Of a stretch of DNA of 64,000 nt, positions 63,076 to 64,000 are shown one piece after another. The notes below the pieces were generated by a model. It was not told the DNA's origin. It made no database searches and was given only the letters and a program-made list of their open reading frames with translations. The DNA is from Burkholderia lata. Its GTDB lineage: Bacteria > Pseudomonadota > Gammaproteobacteria > Burkholderiales > Burkholderiaceae. The stretch's first letter is position 1, and each line of letters begins with the position of its first letter. The stretch lies in NCBI RefSeq assembly GCF_000012945.1, contig NC_007510.1, positions 744,001-808,000 on the forward strand, read 5' to 3'. The translations under genes were made by a program, and so were the position numbers.

Positions 63076-64000
63076 TCACTCCGCTGCCTTGAAGGTAATC
63101 GTAATGTCCGACGGGGTACGACCGTTAGAATCGGGCGGCAACGGGACCGATGCGTGGATTGCATTGACCACGGCTTGATCCCACCCCGAATTCCCGCTGG
63201 AGCGGGAAACCGATGCGCTCAATACGTCACCGGACGGCGTGCACCGAATCTTGACGACGGTGGTCAGGCCTGCTCGCTCGCCGCCCCAAACGATGTTCGG
63301 TTTGACGCGGCGGCGCACCTTGTCGGCATAGCCGGGCGTGGCGGCATTGCCGCCGGAGCCCGTGCCCGTGCCACTTTTCGCGAGGCCTTCGCCGCCGCCT
63401 TCACCGGCGCCGGACAGGCCCTGCATCTGTGCCAGGCGTGCGCTGCGCTCGCGGTCGAGCTTGGCGTTCGCTGCCGCATTGGCCTTCGCGCGCGCCGTGG
63501 CTTCGGCCTTCGCCTTGGCCTGGGCTTCCGCCTTTGCCTTCGCGGCCGCGTCGGCCTTCGCCTTCGCCGCCTGCTGCGCTTCGAGCTGCGCCTGTTTCTG
63601 CTGCTGAAGTTTCTGCTGTTCGAGCTTTTGCTGCTCGGCGAGCTGCTGTTGCTTGAGCTTGTCGGCCTGCTTCTGCTTGTCGCGTTCCGCGGCCTTCTGC
63701 GCGGCGAGTGCGGCTGCCTGCTGCGCCGCGAGCTGCGCGCGCCGGGCTTCGTCTTCCTGCTGGGCCTTCAGTTGCTGCGCGCGGCGCTGCTGCTCGAGCA
63801 GCGCTTCACGCGCGGCCGCTTCCTGCTGCCGCTTCTTCTGCTGCAGCGCGATGTCGGCCTGCTCGTCGCGCACCGGGGGAGGGGGCGGCGCGACCTTCAC
63901 GGGCGGTGTGGGTGTGACGACGGGCCGCGGCGCGGGGACATCCGGCACCTCGGTCCACAGCTCGGCTTCGGCGCCGGCCGGCGTGCTGTTCTGCCACTGC
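63076..64000 (-). CDS. tolA: Cell envelope protein TolA (5' end outside the window)
   Basis: The last 308 residues or so; the N-terminal membrane anchor lies beyond 64000. The visible part has a proline-rich start ([14 protein letters not shown]), a long alanine/lysine/glutamine helical domain II (about 150 residues of [14 protein letters not shown] repeats) and the C-terminal domain III with [27 protein letters not shown] and the final DITITFKA. It spans the periplasm, transmits proton-motive force from TolQ-TolR and binds TolB and Pal. Confidence 0.96.
   Translation of the reverse strand, partial: QWQNSTPAGAEAELWTEVPDVPAPRPVVTPTPPVKVAPPPPPVRDEQADIALQQKKRQQEAAAREALLEQQRRAQQLKAQQEDEARRAQLAAQQAAALAAQKAAERDKQKQADKLKQQQLAEQQKLEQQKLQQQKQAQLEAQQAAKAKADAAAKAKAEAQAKAKAEATARAKANAAANAKLDRERSARLAQMQGLSGAGEGGGEGLAKSGTGTGSGGNAATPGYADKVRRRVKPNIVWGGERAGLTTVVKIRCTPSGDVLSASVSRSSGNSGWDQAVVNAIHASVPLPPDSNGRTPSDITITFKAAE

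Noticed and set aside
1..64000. CRISPR arrays, insertion sequences or prophage genes
   Set aside because: No spaced direct repeats, transposase motifs or phage structural genes were seen.

Overview
The window reads as chromosomal DNA of a Burkholderia species, most likely of the Burkholderia cepacia complex. The housekeeping genes are GC-rich with strong third-position G/C. The gene order grpE - thioredoxin-like - dnaK - dnaJ - pabBC, panB - dNK - folK - pcnB - HAD - hda / purM, miaA - mutL and tolA - tolB - pal - cpoB is the usual one for that genus. The export and lipid genes match the wcb capsule nomenclature of Burkholderia pseudomallei capsule I. Species is inferred from gene content only; no search was run.

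Layout. 0-6 kb: stress chaperones (grpE end, thioredoxin-like, dnaK, dnaJ) and a fused para-aminobenzoate enzyme. 6-11 kb (minus strand): pantothenate and folate synthesis, a deoxynucleoside kinase, poly(A) polymerase, a HAD phosphatase and hda. 11-18 kb: purM, a SnoaL-like protein, a divergent tetA/tetR pair with two near-canonical tet operators, miaA and mutL. 18-20 kb: DedA and MscS membrane proteins.

19.8-51.2 kb: an ABC-transporter-dependent capsule locus. manC and the export/assembly genes wcbA, wcbB, wcbC, wzt, wzm, wcbD and wcbO (KpsC, GT, KpsD, KpsT, KpsM, KpsE and KpsS types) flank a visibly AT-richer centre (about 25.8-34.1 kb). That centre holds three glycosyltransferases (one frameshifted), a putative sulfotransferase, an FkbH-like protein and a DUF4214-like protein. 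It has none of the heptose genes of B. pseudomallei capsule I, so the polymer is probably different. To the right follow wcbP (SDR), wcbQ (sulfatase/LtaS-fold membrane enzyme), wcbR (a 2545-residue single-module reducing polyketide synthase with no thioesterase), wcbS (an LpxC paralogue), wcbT (alpha-oxoamine synthase) and a GNAT. This set could make a polyketide-derived amino-lipid, resembling PKS/alpha-oxoamine synthase offloading in sphinganine-analogue pathways.

51.3-54.3 kb: a class II glutamine amidotransferase, a divergent AhpD-like/AraC pair and a YiaA-type membrane protein. 54.4-60.0 kb: a GT2 glycosyltransferase followed by five genes joined by 4-bp start/stop overlaps: an unrecognised exported protein, a ferritin-like di-iron protein, a glycosyltransferase, a PAP2 phosphatase and a histidine-box desaturase. 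They look like an undescribed lipid or glycolipid pathway. 60.2 kb: tRNA-Lys(TTT). 60.4-64 kb: cpoB, pal, tolB and the truncated tolA of the Tol-Pal envelope system.

No insertion sequence, prophage or CRISPR array was seen.
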